DNA of 64,000 nt, from assembly GCA_014529385.2 (NCBI GenBank), contig CM043952.1, forward strand, positions 53,056,619 through 53,120,618. Reading direction: 5' to 3'. The notes beneath the pieces are model-generated. The model searched no databases and was not told the origin of the DNA. It saw only the letters and a program-made list of their open reading frames with translations. Position 1 is the stretch's first letter; each line of letters begins with the position of its first letter. Made by a program: the position numbers and the translations under genes. Of the stretch, positions 20,464 through 31,561 are shown in pieces. Source of the stretch: Adiantum capillus-veneris. Lineage: Eukaryota > Streptophyta > Polypodiopsida > Polypodiales > Pteridaceae.

Positions 20464-22879
20464 CCTGTAGGCATCAAAACCTGCAAAAAATTACAGCAAG
20501 CTGTATTTCTATGTTTTGTGCTTTGATTCGTGTGCCGATCAATTATGTGGGTAGCCCTCAAGCTCCCGCACCCATAGGGTCACTTGCCCTTTGAATTAGA
20601 CGAGATTCCTCACGGGAAACCTCTCTAAATTGTCCTATACAAGCACCCAAGGCTTTCCCGAGGCTCCCTTGACATTACCTTGCAGTTTAGGTGCGAAACC
20701 CTAAACCTACAGAAAAACAGAGCAGGTGTAATTCCTTGTTTCGTATCATTTTGAGCGGAGCAACCACGTCTATGCGTATCTCAGAAGCTCCCGCGCACAA
20801 TGGGACAGTTCCCCTATAAATCGGACAAGTTTTCACTCGAGAAAACTCTCCGTTTTTGCATTCCTTCGCGATGGAATTGTATGTACCTGAAGGGGATTAG
20901 CAGTTAGTTCCTATACAGAAGGCTCTTGCCTTGGCAAACGTGCATAAAACCCCCAGAACTATACATGGTCATCTAAGAAGCCCAACTAGTGGGGCATTAC
21001 CATATGTGCAAAGGGGAGAGAGATGTGCGAGAGCAAATCATCGCGCTACATGAGACAAAGGAAAAGGCAAGCTTTCCATTAAAGCTGTGATCACCTGCAC
21101 CCACTACTCACACACACACACATTGTGGAGCACAATAACTCAAAATCAGCCTCCAACCTCAAAAATGGGCGCCCCCTCTTGGGATGAGCTTATGGAGAAT
21201 GAGGGTTTACCTGCAGGTTGCTCTCCTACTGCCATGTGTCCAGTTTGCTCCTTTTGGTTTAATTCCTAGTACCCACCAACTTATAAAGTCCTGCCGAGGG
21301 GCCTAAATAACTTTAAGTGAGTCTAGCCACTACTTTACTAGTCAGATTCCACTGCCGATCGGCTCAACCATCTCCTAGCTGCCTGGCCTTGACTCTTACG
21401 AGTGAAATTCTTATCCAACGATCGTTTCACACTGGCCACACAATGTCCAAGCATTTGTGATTTTAACAAGAGAGTCCCAAAAATTAAATAAAAAATCAAG
21501 GGAAAGAAACCAGTAAATATATAGTGGTTGTCACAGTCTCGTAACAAAGAGTCTTGAATTGTGACTGTGACTCTGGGTAAAATCGGCAATAAATGTGCTG
21601 GCTCGATCATAGTGGTCTCGTACGGTCCCGTACGTTCTATACACGTACGACGATGTGCGGTACTAAACGAACTAAAAGAAAATATTATGTACGATGACGT
21701 TACGTACGTTCAAAAATAATTCTTAAGTCTAAGGCCTAGGCCCTTGGGTCTAAACTTTCCACTTAAAGAAACTTGACATTTGTACAAATTACAATTTACA
21801 ATACTATAATGTAAAGACTCGAGACTCAAGAGAATGAGCATTACATAAACCAAAATGACAAGTAGAGATTCGAGAATGGGCATGGGAGCATTGAGAGCAT
21901 GAGAGCATTGAGAGCTTGGAGTTGTAAGTGTTGGAGAACAAAATGGAGAGGCATTACTTAAACAAGAAGAGGCTAGAGCATGAGAGAGGGAGGGCATGGG
22001 AGAGGGAGAGCATGGATGATGACTCTTGATGAGTGAGGGAGGGCATGGGAGAGAGAGAGAGTGTCATTAGAATTTAGGTCACATCATCTCACATGGATGA
22101 TGGGCTTCAAGCCTTCATGTCCATTGTAATTTGTCACATGTGGAAGGGCTAGGCTCTAGCACATGGCACATGATCCATTGTGGTGAAAATGCGCTCCAAA
22201 ACCTATCTACAACGTTCACTACTCCACAGTCAGAATACCGTCAACGGTCACAAACGACTGGGAATTTTTGAACATACGAAACGCACTAGACGAACGAGAT
22301 GGAACATGACGAGCCATTCGTCCTTTGTAAGGTCTTCAATCTCATCGAGCTTTGGGGTAAGGGGAGTGTAGTCCGGCACTATTTCCTTTGAATGAAAAGA
22401 AACCAGCGTATGTGCTCGCTGGAGCTCCGAAATGCGGTTCCACGAAGCAGTCCGGGATATGGTGGCCAGATAAGGGAAACGAGTGAGAATGAACTTGTAA
22501 TGTGGTAACTCGTCCTACTCACACTTGATAGTCAACTTCCAAATGCACCAACGTCGGAATCAAAAGCAATGCTTAGAAATATGTATGAGATTCACGTTTC
22601 AGCAGGCTCCGGAGGTCTAGAGAGTTGTTGGGAGATGGAAAATCCTCTGAAATAGCAGGGACCGGACTGTCCTATTCAGATTCTGGCTCAACCTTAGGCT
22701 CTAGAATGGGTTCAAGATCTAGAGCCGGTGCCAGGTCAGGTACTGGTGCTGACAGTAAAAGCGGTTCCGGAGCAGAAAGAAGAAAGGAAGAATTTTTGGG
22801 GAGAATTTCTTTCGAAAGTTCATCTACGTATTACATATGTGGCACTCGGTGTCTATATCGCGATCCGAGTCATAAGTAG
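20464..22879. other. Intergenic stretch with a CGTACG-rich cluster
   Basis: No gene is recognised. 21613-21710 is unusually rich in CGTACG/GTACG words, and the phrase GTTCAAAAAT appears at about 21708 and inverted at about 22268, which hints at the ends of a decayed inverted-repeat element. 21880-22070 has short GAGAGCATGGGAGAG-like tandem words. Confidence 0.4.
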
Positions 22880-22967
22880 CTTGCTATTAGGACCAGTAGC
22901 TTTTAGAAGCCATGCTTTTCATGTCATTGCTTTTGGGTGAGGCCTAAGGGCCTTCAATATGTATGTT

Positions 22968-22971
<4 letters not shown>

Positions 22972-23016
<45 letters not shown>
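22972..23016. repeat. (CT)n microsatellite
   Basis: About 22 CT units inside the truncated LTR-1 5' LTR. The equivalent run in the 3' LTR is at 24823-24868. Confidence 0.95.
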
Positions 23017-23019
<3 letters not shown>

Positions 23020-23113
23020 ATTCAAGTTGTTTTGAAGTGAAAGTGTGGTAGAGTTTTTGCAAATTGTAGTTATCTTGTGTTTCCGTTGAATCCCTCGCCA
23101 AAAGTGATTACAA

Positions 23114-23125
23114 TGGTATCAAAGG
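23114..23125 (+). promoter_or_regulatory. Primer binding site of the LTR-1 element
   Basis: TGGTATCAAAGG one base after ...GATTACA. It differs from the initiator tRNA-Met site at two positions. Confidence 0.7.
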
Positions 23126-23862
23126 TCATCTTGCTTTCTTGCCCTTTGCAAATCAAAGCACAATCACCATTGATCCACTCCATGAACCATGACACACATA
23201 AAGCTATAGGAAATGTTAGAGATCATTTATTCTCTTTGACCCAAGAACCATGCAAAATTTTATCTCCCCATAGTTAGCTGCAAGATTGGCATTGACAAAT
23301 ATGCCAAAGGAGCTCAGATTGAAGCACAAATGGCAAATGGGACTTACACATCATTGACACCGTTGATTGGATCACTTCGACTCCACGTTCAAGCATTCGT
23401 AGATCCAGTTGATTTCTACAATATGGACTTGGCAAGATGTGATGTATCATGTTTTATGGGGCATGTTTTGGTTTTGCAAGTACTATGCCAAGCTCAACAC
23501 AAGAGAACAAACGATTCACAGAAACGAAGACTTATTGTTAGACTTGAGTATACCAACTGATCAAGAAGCGATGACAGCTTAAGAATCAATCCTATAAATT
23601 TTAAATTGACGACAAGAAGCATAAATTATTAAATTTATATGAATTTATGAAAGATGATTATGATTATGATTATGATGACCTTGGGTTTGCAATCGTCATC
23701 CAAGCATGATCCAATGTCCTTTTATTTGTATTGGCTATAATACTAGCCATATAGCAAATTTTCATATGCACTTGAGGTGTATGCAACTAGCTTATCACTT
23801 TTATTTCTTTCTCTACTATATCCTACAATCGAGGACGATTGCTTTGATTTTAGAAGGCGATA

Positions 23863-24432
23863 TGTGACAGGTTTTGGGGTTAGGGTTTCTGCGTCGAGGT
23901 CACAGATGCAATTAATCACTACGTTCGTTTGGCCAGTCACAAACTCTCTCTAAAAAGGTAGTCCATGTCAATCTCTTTGTCAAAGCCAGAATCTTCTATG
24001 CCACGCACACATTTTCTCTCCTCTTTTATGTCTTTTAATTGCATATGTAATCATTGGTGCAATGAGAAACACTAACTCATTCTCAAAATGACCCTCAGAT
24101 TTTCGAACTAACTTGATTGAGTTTTGCACATCCCGTCCGAGGGACCTAAACCCTAACACCAAAAGAAAAAGAAGAAGTTTTACCCAACTTACTGAAGTCA
24201 GCTCAGGGGCCTAAAACCCAAAGTGGATAAGGATTAAAAATCCTAACTCGACCAACTTACAGACCATTGGCCAAGAGACCTAAAAACCCTACCACCAGAA
24301 GAAAAAGAAGTTTGACCCAACTTACTGAAGTCAGCCGAGTGGCCTAAAACCCAAAGTGAGTTGGGATCAAAAATCCTAACTCGACCAACCTACGGAACAT
24401 CGGCCGAGAGGCCTAAAACCCTAAAATAAAGC

Positions 24433-24473
<41 letters not shown>

Positions 24474-24820
24474 CAACAACAATTGTGTAAAAAGCGATGA
24501 CATCGCATGTTGTACGGATCCACAAGCGAATTGTGGATATTATTGATGACATGGCAGCGCTATACACACAACCCTATGGGCGCTTGCTCTTTGACCAGTA
24601 GCTTTCAGAAGCCATGCTTTTCAACTTTTAGGTGAGGCCAAGGGCCTTTAAATATGTATGTTGGGCTCTCTCTCTAGCATTCTACCACGCGGAGAAGCAG
24701 AGCAATGTCCTAGAGATATACCTTGTTCAAGCAATAATAAAGAAATGTAGAAAGCGACACCAATCTTTGGGGCCAATGCCATCTCGGAGTGGAACTCCGC
24801 CACAACGTGTCTCTCCTGTG

Positions 24821-24871
<51 letters not shown>

Positions 24872-24962
24872 ATTCAAGTTGTTTTAAAGTGAGTGTTGTA
24901 GAGCTTTGCAAATTGTAGTTATCTTTGTTTTTACGTCCGATCACTTGCCGGTGGTGATTACA
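23863..24962 (+). repeat. LTR-1, full-length copy
   Basis: 1,100 bp from TGTGACAGGTTTT to GGTGGTGATTACA. Inside are a 134-bp tandem duplication (24145-24278 and 24279-24412), a (CA)n run (about 24437-24471), an AATAAAGAAAT motif near 24736 that may be a polyadenylation signal, and a (CT)n run (24823-24868). Confidence 0.75.
24145..24412 (+). repeat. 134-bp tandem duplication in LTR-1
   Basis: Two diverged copies, each with CCCAACTTACTGAAGTCAGC, GGCCTAAAACCCAAAGTG and AATCCTAACTCGACCAAC. Confidence 0.85.
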
Positions 24963-27219
24963 TGTAGCCACCAGCCGGTCAAACTTTTTTATTAAACATG
25001 GCTGTAAAACATAGTAGTGTAAAAACTTGGCACCAAAGCCATACGGGAGGAGGTGGCGTGAAGGGGCATGCGAAGGGATGCTGCAAAGGGGTGCTCGTGA
25101 AAGGAAATCTAATGCGGAAGCGGTGCCACAAAGAGACACCTTGCAAGGAGCGCAAAAAATCTCTCTTCGAGAACACACCTTTCAAGAGGCACACACGGAG
25201 GCACTCACCAAGAGACACCCCCGTTCACTTCTCACAAAGAGTTATGCTCTAATTGTTCATATCACACATTTCTATTGCTCTTTATACTTCTGTGTGTAGA
25301 TAGCAAATAAATACTAAGTTTACCTCATACCGGTTGGAAGCAAATTCAATGTCGTCATTCCTCTGGTGCCATACAACACGTCCGATTGAGAGTTTAAGAA
25401 AGAGAGCAACGGCGAGGCTAAATGAGTGCCACATCCAAGGCTGGAAAAACAATTTTCTCTGATATCACTATAAAGAGCACGCTTACTATGTGTGTTTATT
25501 CATACTAACATAAAAATTGAACTCTGAACAGAACTTGAAGACAAGAGACTCACGATGGTGAATTTATGTTGAGTGATTCATGTTATAACAAGCTCCTTAA
25601 ATAGGAGACGAAGAAACACATATGAATAGACATAATCATAGGCCAAGAGACGTGACTCTAAACCAGTAGTTGTGTCCCTTCACTGTAGATTCATATCCAT
25701 TCGACGTAGAGATGCGACCATTCATTGAAGAGGCATGGCTATTTACCACACAGGAGCGACCCTTGAGCGAAGAGACGCATCCTTCGTGAATAGGGGTCTC
25801 TGATCTGGTACGTCTTCGTATCTACAATAGGAGCATACAAGGAAGGTGATACAAATCGTGACACAATGGGAGAGTCCTTAGTCCTTTCAAGTTCAAAGAT
25901 AAGTTTGTCTCTCGTCCATTAGTTCTTGCATGGAGGTGACCTACTTGGAGAGGCAAACCTCTTGAAGGGGTGAAGATAATCCAATAGTACATTAATCAAA
26001 CTGATCTTCGAGTGTTAGTTTCTTGAGAAAGAAATGGGTAGATACACATCCCATAATCTTTGACTATAATCTTCCAAAGTATTAGTTTCTTAAGAAAGAA
26101 ATGGGTAAATACGCATCCCATAATCTCTAACTATGATCTTCCAAAGTACCGGTGGAGATCATCTTTGCAAGTAGTTTAACAGGAATGTGAGATAACTATT
26201 GGCAAAATTGTCCTCAAACCTTGACATGTCCTCAGAGCATGAGGCTTGGTGAATGAAGCACTCCACCATTGCATAGCATTGTCCATAAGAGTCTCATTTA
26301 TGCATGTCATCTAGACAGCTAGACAGCTATCCAGTACAGGAGATAATACCTCATGGTATGCACACATATCAGCACCGTTTGAGTAACATGGATTCAATAT
26401 AAAAAAAGTTTCGATACTATTTAGATGTGCCATTCCGTACTTTGAACCGCTCAGCAGCCAGATCATCAGACAAAAGATTACACGGATCGAGATTGCTCAC
26501 ACCAATACAAGCTAGAGTCAAAGGTGGTTTTTGCATTTTCTCGCCACCGAAATCATGGCTTTATTCATTGTGCAAGGTATATGGATACAAATCAGATGTG
26601 TCATTGCCCAGTTGCGCACCCCTTGCAGCAAGCAGATATAGACATTGCCAGATTTAACAAGGTGCATCTAGGATATGCCAGCAGGCGCCAGAGACTACTA
26701 TATTGCTAAATATGATTGGAACTCGAGAACGTTTGCATTGCCTCTTCGAGGAGGGCTTTGGAGTCATTAATTCGGATCAGAAATCTCTAGGTTTGCAATG
26801 TAGACAATGCTGAGGAGCAGGGCACAGACCAGATCTCCTCTCAAAAAATCCAGCCACCTACAAGATCTCGATCTCGATCTCTCTCTCTCTCTCTCTCTCT
26901 CAGCTCAAATCGAAACAGACACAGAGTCTGACCTGGTAGAGAGCGCACTAAAACGTGGGCATTCATCTTTTAGCTCCACGGCATGTCGCAGCGGGTAGAG
27001 CCGACTTGCATTTGTAATGATGAATGTGCAATGAAAGTGAGAAAAGGTGCCTCTCAAGTTACGATTTTTCACTGGTAGTTTCTTTTTGCCGGTCATAATA
27101 TAAGGGAAAGGGTGTGGAAAATGAAAAAATTCGAGCATGACATATTTTCAAGATTATTTTGTAAATACCACAAATGCCACTGCAACATGACGAGACCGGA
27201 CTCTTACACAACCTCAACC
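24963..27219. other. Intergenic stretch with a 67-bp tandem duplication
   Basis: No gene or complete mobile element is recognised. 26015-26148 holds two copies of a 67-bp unit (TTAGTTTCTT...AAGAAATGGGTA...CATCCCATAATC). A CT run lies at about 26879-26901. CTCTGGTGCCATA near 25361 is a loose match to an inverted primer site but has no partner LTR. Confidence 0.5.
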
Positions 27220-27442
27220 TTTTTATTTTTTATGTTTTTTAACAAAACTCACAATTGTGAGTGAATTATATTAATCAACCCAAATAGTCATAAGGTCTTG
27301 TCATGCTCGTGTTGAGCCATGACATCATCCAGGGCCCCAAGTTACATCGGCTAACAGGGCAGCCAGCCCAACCAACTTATCCATGATACATAAGGTTCAT
27401 TATCATGTTCTTCTGAGAGCTATCATGTTCTTCTGAGAGCTT

Positions 27443-28291
27443 TTAATAGCCAAGATTTTCCCCCGTCCTAGGCATGCCCTCTGCTAACAGCAAGGCACAA
27501 GTAGTCCTAGGCCAATCCTCCGATTGTTGCTTGCGCCCGAGCGTCCATATTAGCACTTTGCTCTCTTGTATAATTTCTGCGAAGCTTGCCACCTCAAGAC
27601 CTCCTTCAAACACACGTCGATTCCTTGTTTGCCATACATTATGTAGGAAGAAGTACCTGACGATTTGAGTGTTGATGAGGATGGCAGGACCACTTGAATT
27701 CTTCCCTTCAAGGAAAAGATCAGTCTTGTAAAACCCAATTTTCCATGTTCTTTGGACCCACTTGCATATCTTCCCTGCGAGGCCTTTGATAGTTGGGCAA
27801 TCCATGAAGAGGTGGGCCAGATCTTCACTAGCCAACGTGCACCCCAAGCATCGTTCTGACCCAATCCCTCTTTCCTGAATCTTCACCCTCGTCAGAAGAG
27901 CACCCCAAATTACCTTCCATAAGAATACCTTCATGTGTTGCGGAATCTTTGGCTTCCAAATGTTCTCCATTACTTGCTCCCACCTTTCCTCCGGCCATTG
28001 TTTTTTCCATACCTTGTTAAGGGCGCTAGACCAATTCTTCTTATGCATCATTGTATGGTAGATGTCTTTAGGATGGGGTTTCCATAAGAGACTGCTTCTA
28101 GGCCATTTCCAGGCATTCCAGTCAAACTCCGAAACACAGATAGGCATCACTAAACTGTCAAGCTCTTTCATCACTTTGTGGATCAGCAAGACCTCCAAGC
28201 TATTCAGTTGGTACTCGGTAACTAGAAGGTCAATGGTTTTCCAACTCTTGTTGTCACTGTCCCAGATGTGTACCATAAGTGCCCCAGTCAA
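27443..28291 (-). pseudogene. LINE ORF2 C-terminus with zf-RVT domain
   Basis: The 282-residue frame contains IPQHMKVFLWKVIWGALLTR followed by CLGCTLASEDLAHLFMDCP, the tryptophan and C-x2-C...H...C pattern of the zf-RVT domain found at the end of plant L1 ORF2. It follows the RT and connection region at 28369-29871, separated by a small disturbed gap (28292-28368). It ends about 200 bp before the A-rich 3' end. Confidence 0.85.
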
Positions 28292-28368
28292 TTCAGACCC
28301 TTATTATTCAGCTTCCTGGCTATCTCTATCCAATATGGAATTTGTAGCGGTTCTATAACTTTGGACAG

Positions 28369-28977
28369 CTAGGGGGACCAATGCAAAATGGAGTTCTTGA
28401 AGTATTTGGTTTTCTCCCCCCACATTGAGACTCCTGCTGCTCTATCACATTTTCTTACCAATTCTCCTAAGCTGCCCCCCAGTCTTAGATTAGTCCACGT
28501 CGGGGCTAACAGCTTGTCATGAACCTCCACCCCTCTCCACTTTCCCCCTTTCGAGCCAAGTTTAGCTGCCTCCATCGTATCTTTGATCATGACAATCCAA
28601 ACTTGATACTGTTTAGCTAAGGAAACAACAAATTTGGCACAGCAAGCTTCTGCATGGGCCACAGGGTTCAGAATTCTGAGGCCTCCTTGATTCTCCAGCC
28701 GAGCAACTGATTCCCAATGGGCCCATTGCCATGGCCTGGAGGATTTCGTGTTATTTTTCCATAAAAACCTTTTCACTAGTTTTAAGAACTCTTTCCAGTG
28801 ACACTTAGCTATCTTGAGAAGCGGGCTAGTGAAGGCAATATAAGGAATCATAAAGGCATTTATCACTTTAATCCGACGTGGGAATGGGAGAAGAGCATAC
28901 TCCCACCTACTCATTTTTGTTTTGATTTTTTCAAGCACCCACTCAAATCTTTGCTTGTGAGTTACGTCCACCCCCAA
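28369..28977 (-). pseudogene. LINE ORF2, post-RT region
   Basis: The 202-residue frame has the L1 connection signature: WVLEKIKTKMSRWEYALLPF then GGLRILNPVAHAEACCAKFV. In intact plant L1 elements this directly follows the RT palm. It is frame-shifted from 29029-29871. Its first 70 residues also exist in the duplicated copy at 30777-31010. Confidence 0.88.
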
Positions 28978-29028
28978 GGGGGCTCCCAGATGTCTGAAGA
29001 TATTCCCTTTTTTGACAATCTCCCCCGA

Positions 29029-29871
29029 CTAGACAGAAGGGTCAAATGAGTCATTTTCCGATAGGGAGATCAGCCTTGACTTCTCTATATTACACTGGGA
29101 CCCCGAAGCTACTGAAAAAATTTGTACAATCTCCAGAGCGTTCATGATGACCTGGGGGCACGCCTTCAGAAAGAGGAGGGAATCGTCTGCAAAAAGTTTT
29201 GCTAGGAGTTGGCTATTTCCTGGCAAAGCTAGGCCTTGCAACTCCCCTTGCTCTGCACTAGCTTCGAGCGTCGTGATTAAAGGATGTGATCCTATGGCGA
29301 AAAGTAGGGGGGCTAGAGGGCAGCCCTGCTTAATAGACCTTTTGACCTCAAAAGATCCCACAATTATATCATTGAACAGGTGCTCTGATTGGCTTCCAAC
29401 TCCCAATACACTTACCAAACGACATAGGCGCGGCCCAAATCCCAGAGCTTCCATGACGGCTTCTATATATGTCCATGTCATTCTGTCATAAGCCTTATCT
29501 AGGTCCAACTGTAGCAGTACACACTCTTGCTTCGTGACAGTTGCGTACTCGATGCCCACCATTGCTGCCAAGATGTTATCGTAAATGAACCTTCCTTTGA
29601 TGAACCCATGTTGATGGGGAGAGATGATCTTGGTTAGTAAGGGGGCTAGTCTGAGGGCTACATCTTTAGCAATAATTTTGTAGGCCACCGACATCATCGT
29701 TATAGGGCGCCAGTGTTTCAATTGTGAACAACAAATCTGTTTGGGGATGGGTTTGATAAGCCCTCTCTTTACACTTAACTCCAACGACCCTTCGACAATG
29801 GCTTTATTGGCCATCCTTGTGATTGGGACCTTGAGATCGTCCCAAAATTCTCTATAGAATTCCATCGTCAT
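29029..29871 (-). pseudogene. LINE reverse transcriptase
   Basis: The 280-residue frame carries the RT core: LIKPIPKQICCSQLKHWRPI, then MMSVAYKIIAKDVALRL, HQHGFIKGRFIYDNILAAM, LLQLDLDKAYDRMTWTYIEA with the first catalytic Asp, IKQGCPLAPLLFA, and LAKLFADDSLLFLKA with the ADD active site. The enzyme copies element RNA at a nicked chromosomal site. A TGG-to-TAG-type loss or similar break separates it from the upstream part (29872-29991). Confidence 0.92.
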
Positions 29872-29991
29872 CCCATCCCAACCAGGGGACTTTTACTTGC
29901 CAAGGGCTTGCAATGCTAGTGAACATTCATCTTTGGAAAATGCCCTTTCCAAGAAATAAGCTTCTGAGTGGGGAATCTTCTTCTTGACACT

Positions 29992-30745
29992 CTAAAGTAG
30001 GGACCCTCTAGCTTCTTCCACTTCTTGGGACTGAATCTCTGGCCGTCCAATGATTTGACTAAGATAGTTCAGCATCAGACCAGCCATCTCATCCCGGTTA
30101 AGAATTGTTGTCCCTTTCTCATCATAGAGCGAGCGTACCTGGACTCGGCTCTTCTTGATTTTTAAAGCCCCAAAGAAAAGGGCTTGATTAGAGGCTTCAG
30201 GTTGAAGGAAAGTCTCCCTAGAAAGAAGCCTTGCCTTTTTTATATCTTCCAATTGCTCATTCGCTAGGTTAGATTTGGCTTCGAGCCATCGTTTGTGCTC
30301 ATCCTCAGTAGCAAGCCCATTGGCTTTTTTGGAGGTAAGCAATTGTACCTCCGCTGTAACCTACAGAAGCTGTACCTCCCTAACTTTCTTAATTCGGGGG
30401 CTTGAGGTTTTGATTGCTTTCTGGATGCTCCGAGCAAAGAGGTCCCACGCATTGTGTTTGTTGAGGTCGACATCTTTTTTGAGCTTACCTAATGCTTTCT
30501 TGGTTATATTCCTGAAAAGAGGGTCTTTGAATAGGTGTGCCCCTGTTACTAACAGTTTTTTCCCTCCTCTTGGTTTCTGCTCCTCCTCTGTATTCTTCTT
30601 AAATTGTACGTGTAGAGGTATGTGATCCGAGAGGCTTTTTTTTGGGACTACCTTCATCTCCATCAATGACGGTAACCAGTCAGCTTGGTGTGAGCAATAG
30701 CATCTGTCCAGCCTGGAGGCAGTGCGGGCATACTAGAGGCTTGTT
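29992..30745 (-). pseudogene. LINE ORF2, end of endonuclease and RT N-terminus
   Basis: 30361-30666 and its upstream bases encode ARTASRLDRCYCS followed by KVVPKKSLSDHIPLHVQF, the closing motifs of the APE-type endonuclease (S-R-L-D and the SDH catalytic block). 29992-30342 gives the linker to RT (LTSKKANGLATEDEHKRWLE; TILNRDEMAGLMLNYLSQII). The two stretches are in different frames. The middle of the endonuclease is missing because the duplicated RT segment stands at 30746-31390. Confidence 0.85.
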
Positions 30746-31390
30746 AAAACCTTTTCACTAGTTTTAAGAACTCTTTCTAGTGACACTTAGCCATCTTGAG
30801 AAGCGGGCTAGTGAAGGCAATATAAGGAATCATAAAGGCATTTATCACTTTAATCTGACGTGGGAATGGGAGAAGAGCATACTCCCACCTACTCATTTTT
30901 GTTTTGATTTTTTCAAGCACCCACTCAAATATTTGCTTGTGAGTTACGTCCACCCCCAAGGGGGCTCCCAGATGTTTGAAGATATTCCCTTTTTTGACAA
31001 TCTCCCCCAACTAGACAGAAGGGTCAAATGAGTCATTTTCCGATAGGGAGATCAGCCTTGACTTCTCTATATTACACTGGGACCCCGAAGCTACTGAAAA
31101 AATTTGTACAATCTCCAGAGCATTCATGATGACCTGGGGGCACGCCTTCAGGAAGAGGAGAGAATCGTCTGCAAAAAATTTTGCTAGGAGTTGGCTATTT
31201 CCTGGCAAAGCTAGGCCTTGCAACTCCCCTTGCTCTGCACTAGCTTCGAGCGTTGTGATTAAAGGATGTGATCCTATGGCGAAAAGTAGGGGGGCCAGAG
31301 GGCAGCCTTGCTTAATAGACCTTTTGACCTCAAAAGATCCCACAATTATATCATTGAATAGGTGCTCTGACTGGCTTCCAGCTCCTAGCA
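30746..31390 (-). repeat. Duplicated LINE RT segment inside the endonuclease region
   Basis: This segment repeats 28764-29408 in the same orientation with about 16 substitutions seen by eye over 645 bp (constant offset of 1,982). It encodes IKQGCPLAPLLFA, FADDSLLFLKA and MSRWEYALLPFPRQ a second time. At the left end both copies share AAAACCTTTTCACTAG; at the right end they part after GGCTTCCA. It replaces the central endonuclease. Confidence 0.93.
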
Positions 31391-31545
31391 CCTGCTTTCT
31401 CTTGCTATGGGCATCTAAGTGGCGTTCCTAGATGGCCCAGCAGTTGAGTACTGTCTTCTCCTTTTTTATTTCTTCCCAAAATAGAGTACTCTTCTTACGT
31501 GTTTTCAACCCCTTTATGCTCCAAGATTGGATAGTGAGTGACTCC
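31391..31545 (-). pseudogene. LINE ORF2 start (endonuclease N-terminus)
   Basis: On the minus strand from about 31545 the sequence reads MESLTIQSWSIKGLKTRKKS and continues with a stop into a region like ERHLDAHSKRKQVLG. This is the opening of an APE-type endonuclease (the W-N/S-I-x-G-L block). It is cut at about 31390 by the duplicated RT segment. Confidence 0.75.
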
Positions 31546-31561
31546 ATCTGTAATGAGGGGT

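Larger units (their letters stand above)
22880..24962 (+). mobile_element. Collapsed LTR-1 retrotransposon
   Basis: A truncated 5' LTR (about 22880-23112, ending ...AAGTGATTACA) is followed by a primer site, only about 750 bp of interior, and a full 3' LTR (23863-24962). The interior end reads CGAGGACGATTGCTTTGATT then TTAGAAGGCGATA before the LTR, which is purine-rich like a polypurine region. No RT or integrase remains, so a large internal deletion is inferred. This is the reference copy for the LTR-1 family in this window. Confidence 0.65.

Noticed and set aside
25355..25375. Inverted primer binding site (CTCTGGTGCCATA)
   Set aside because: Three differences from the tRNA-Met site and no pair of LTRs around it.
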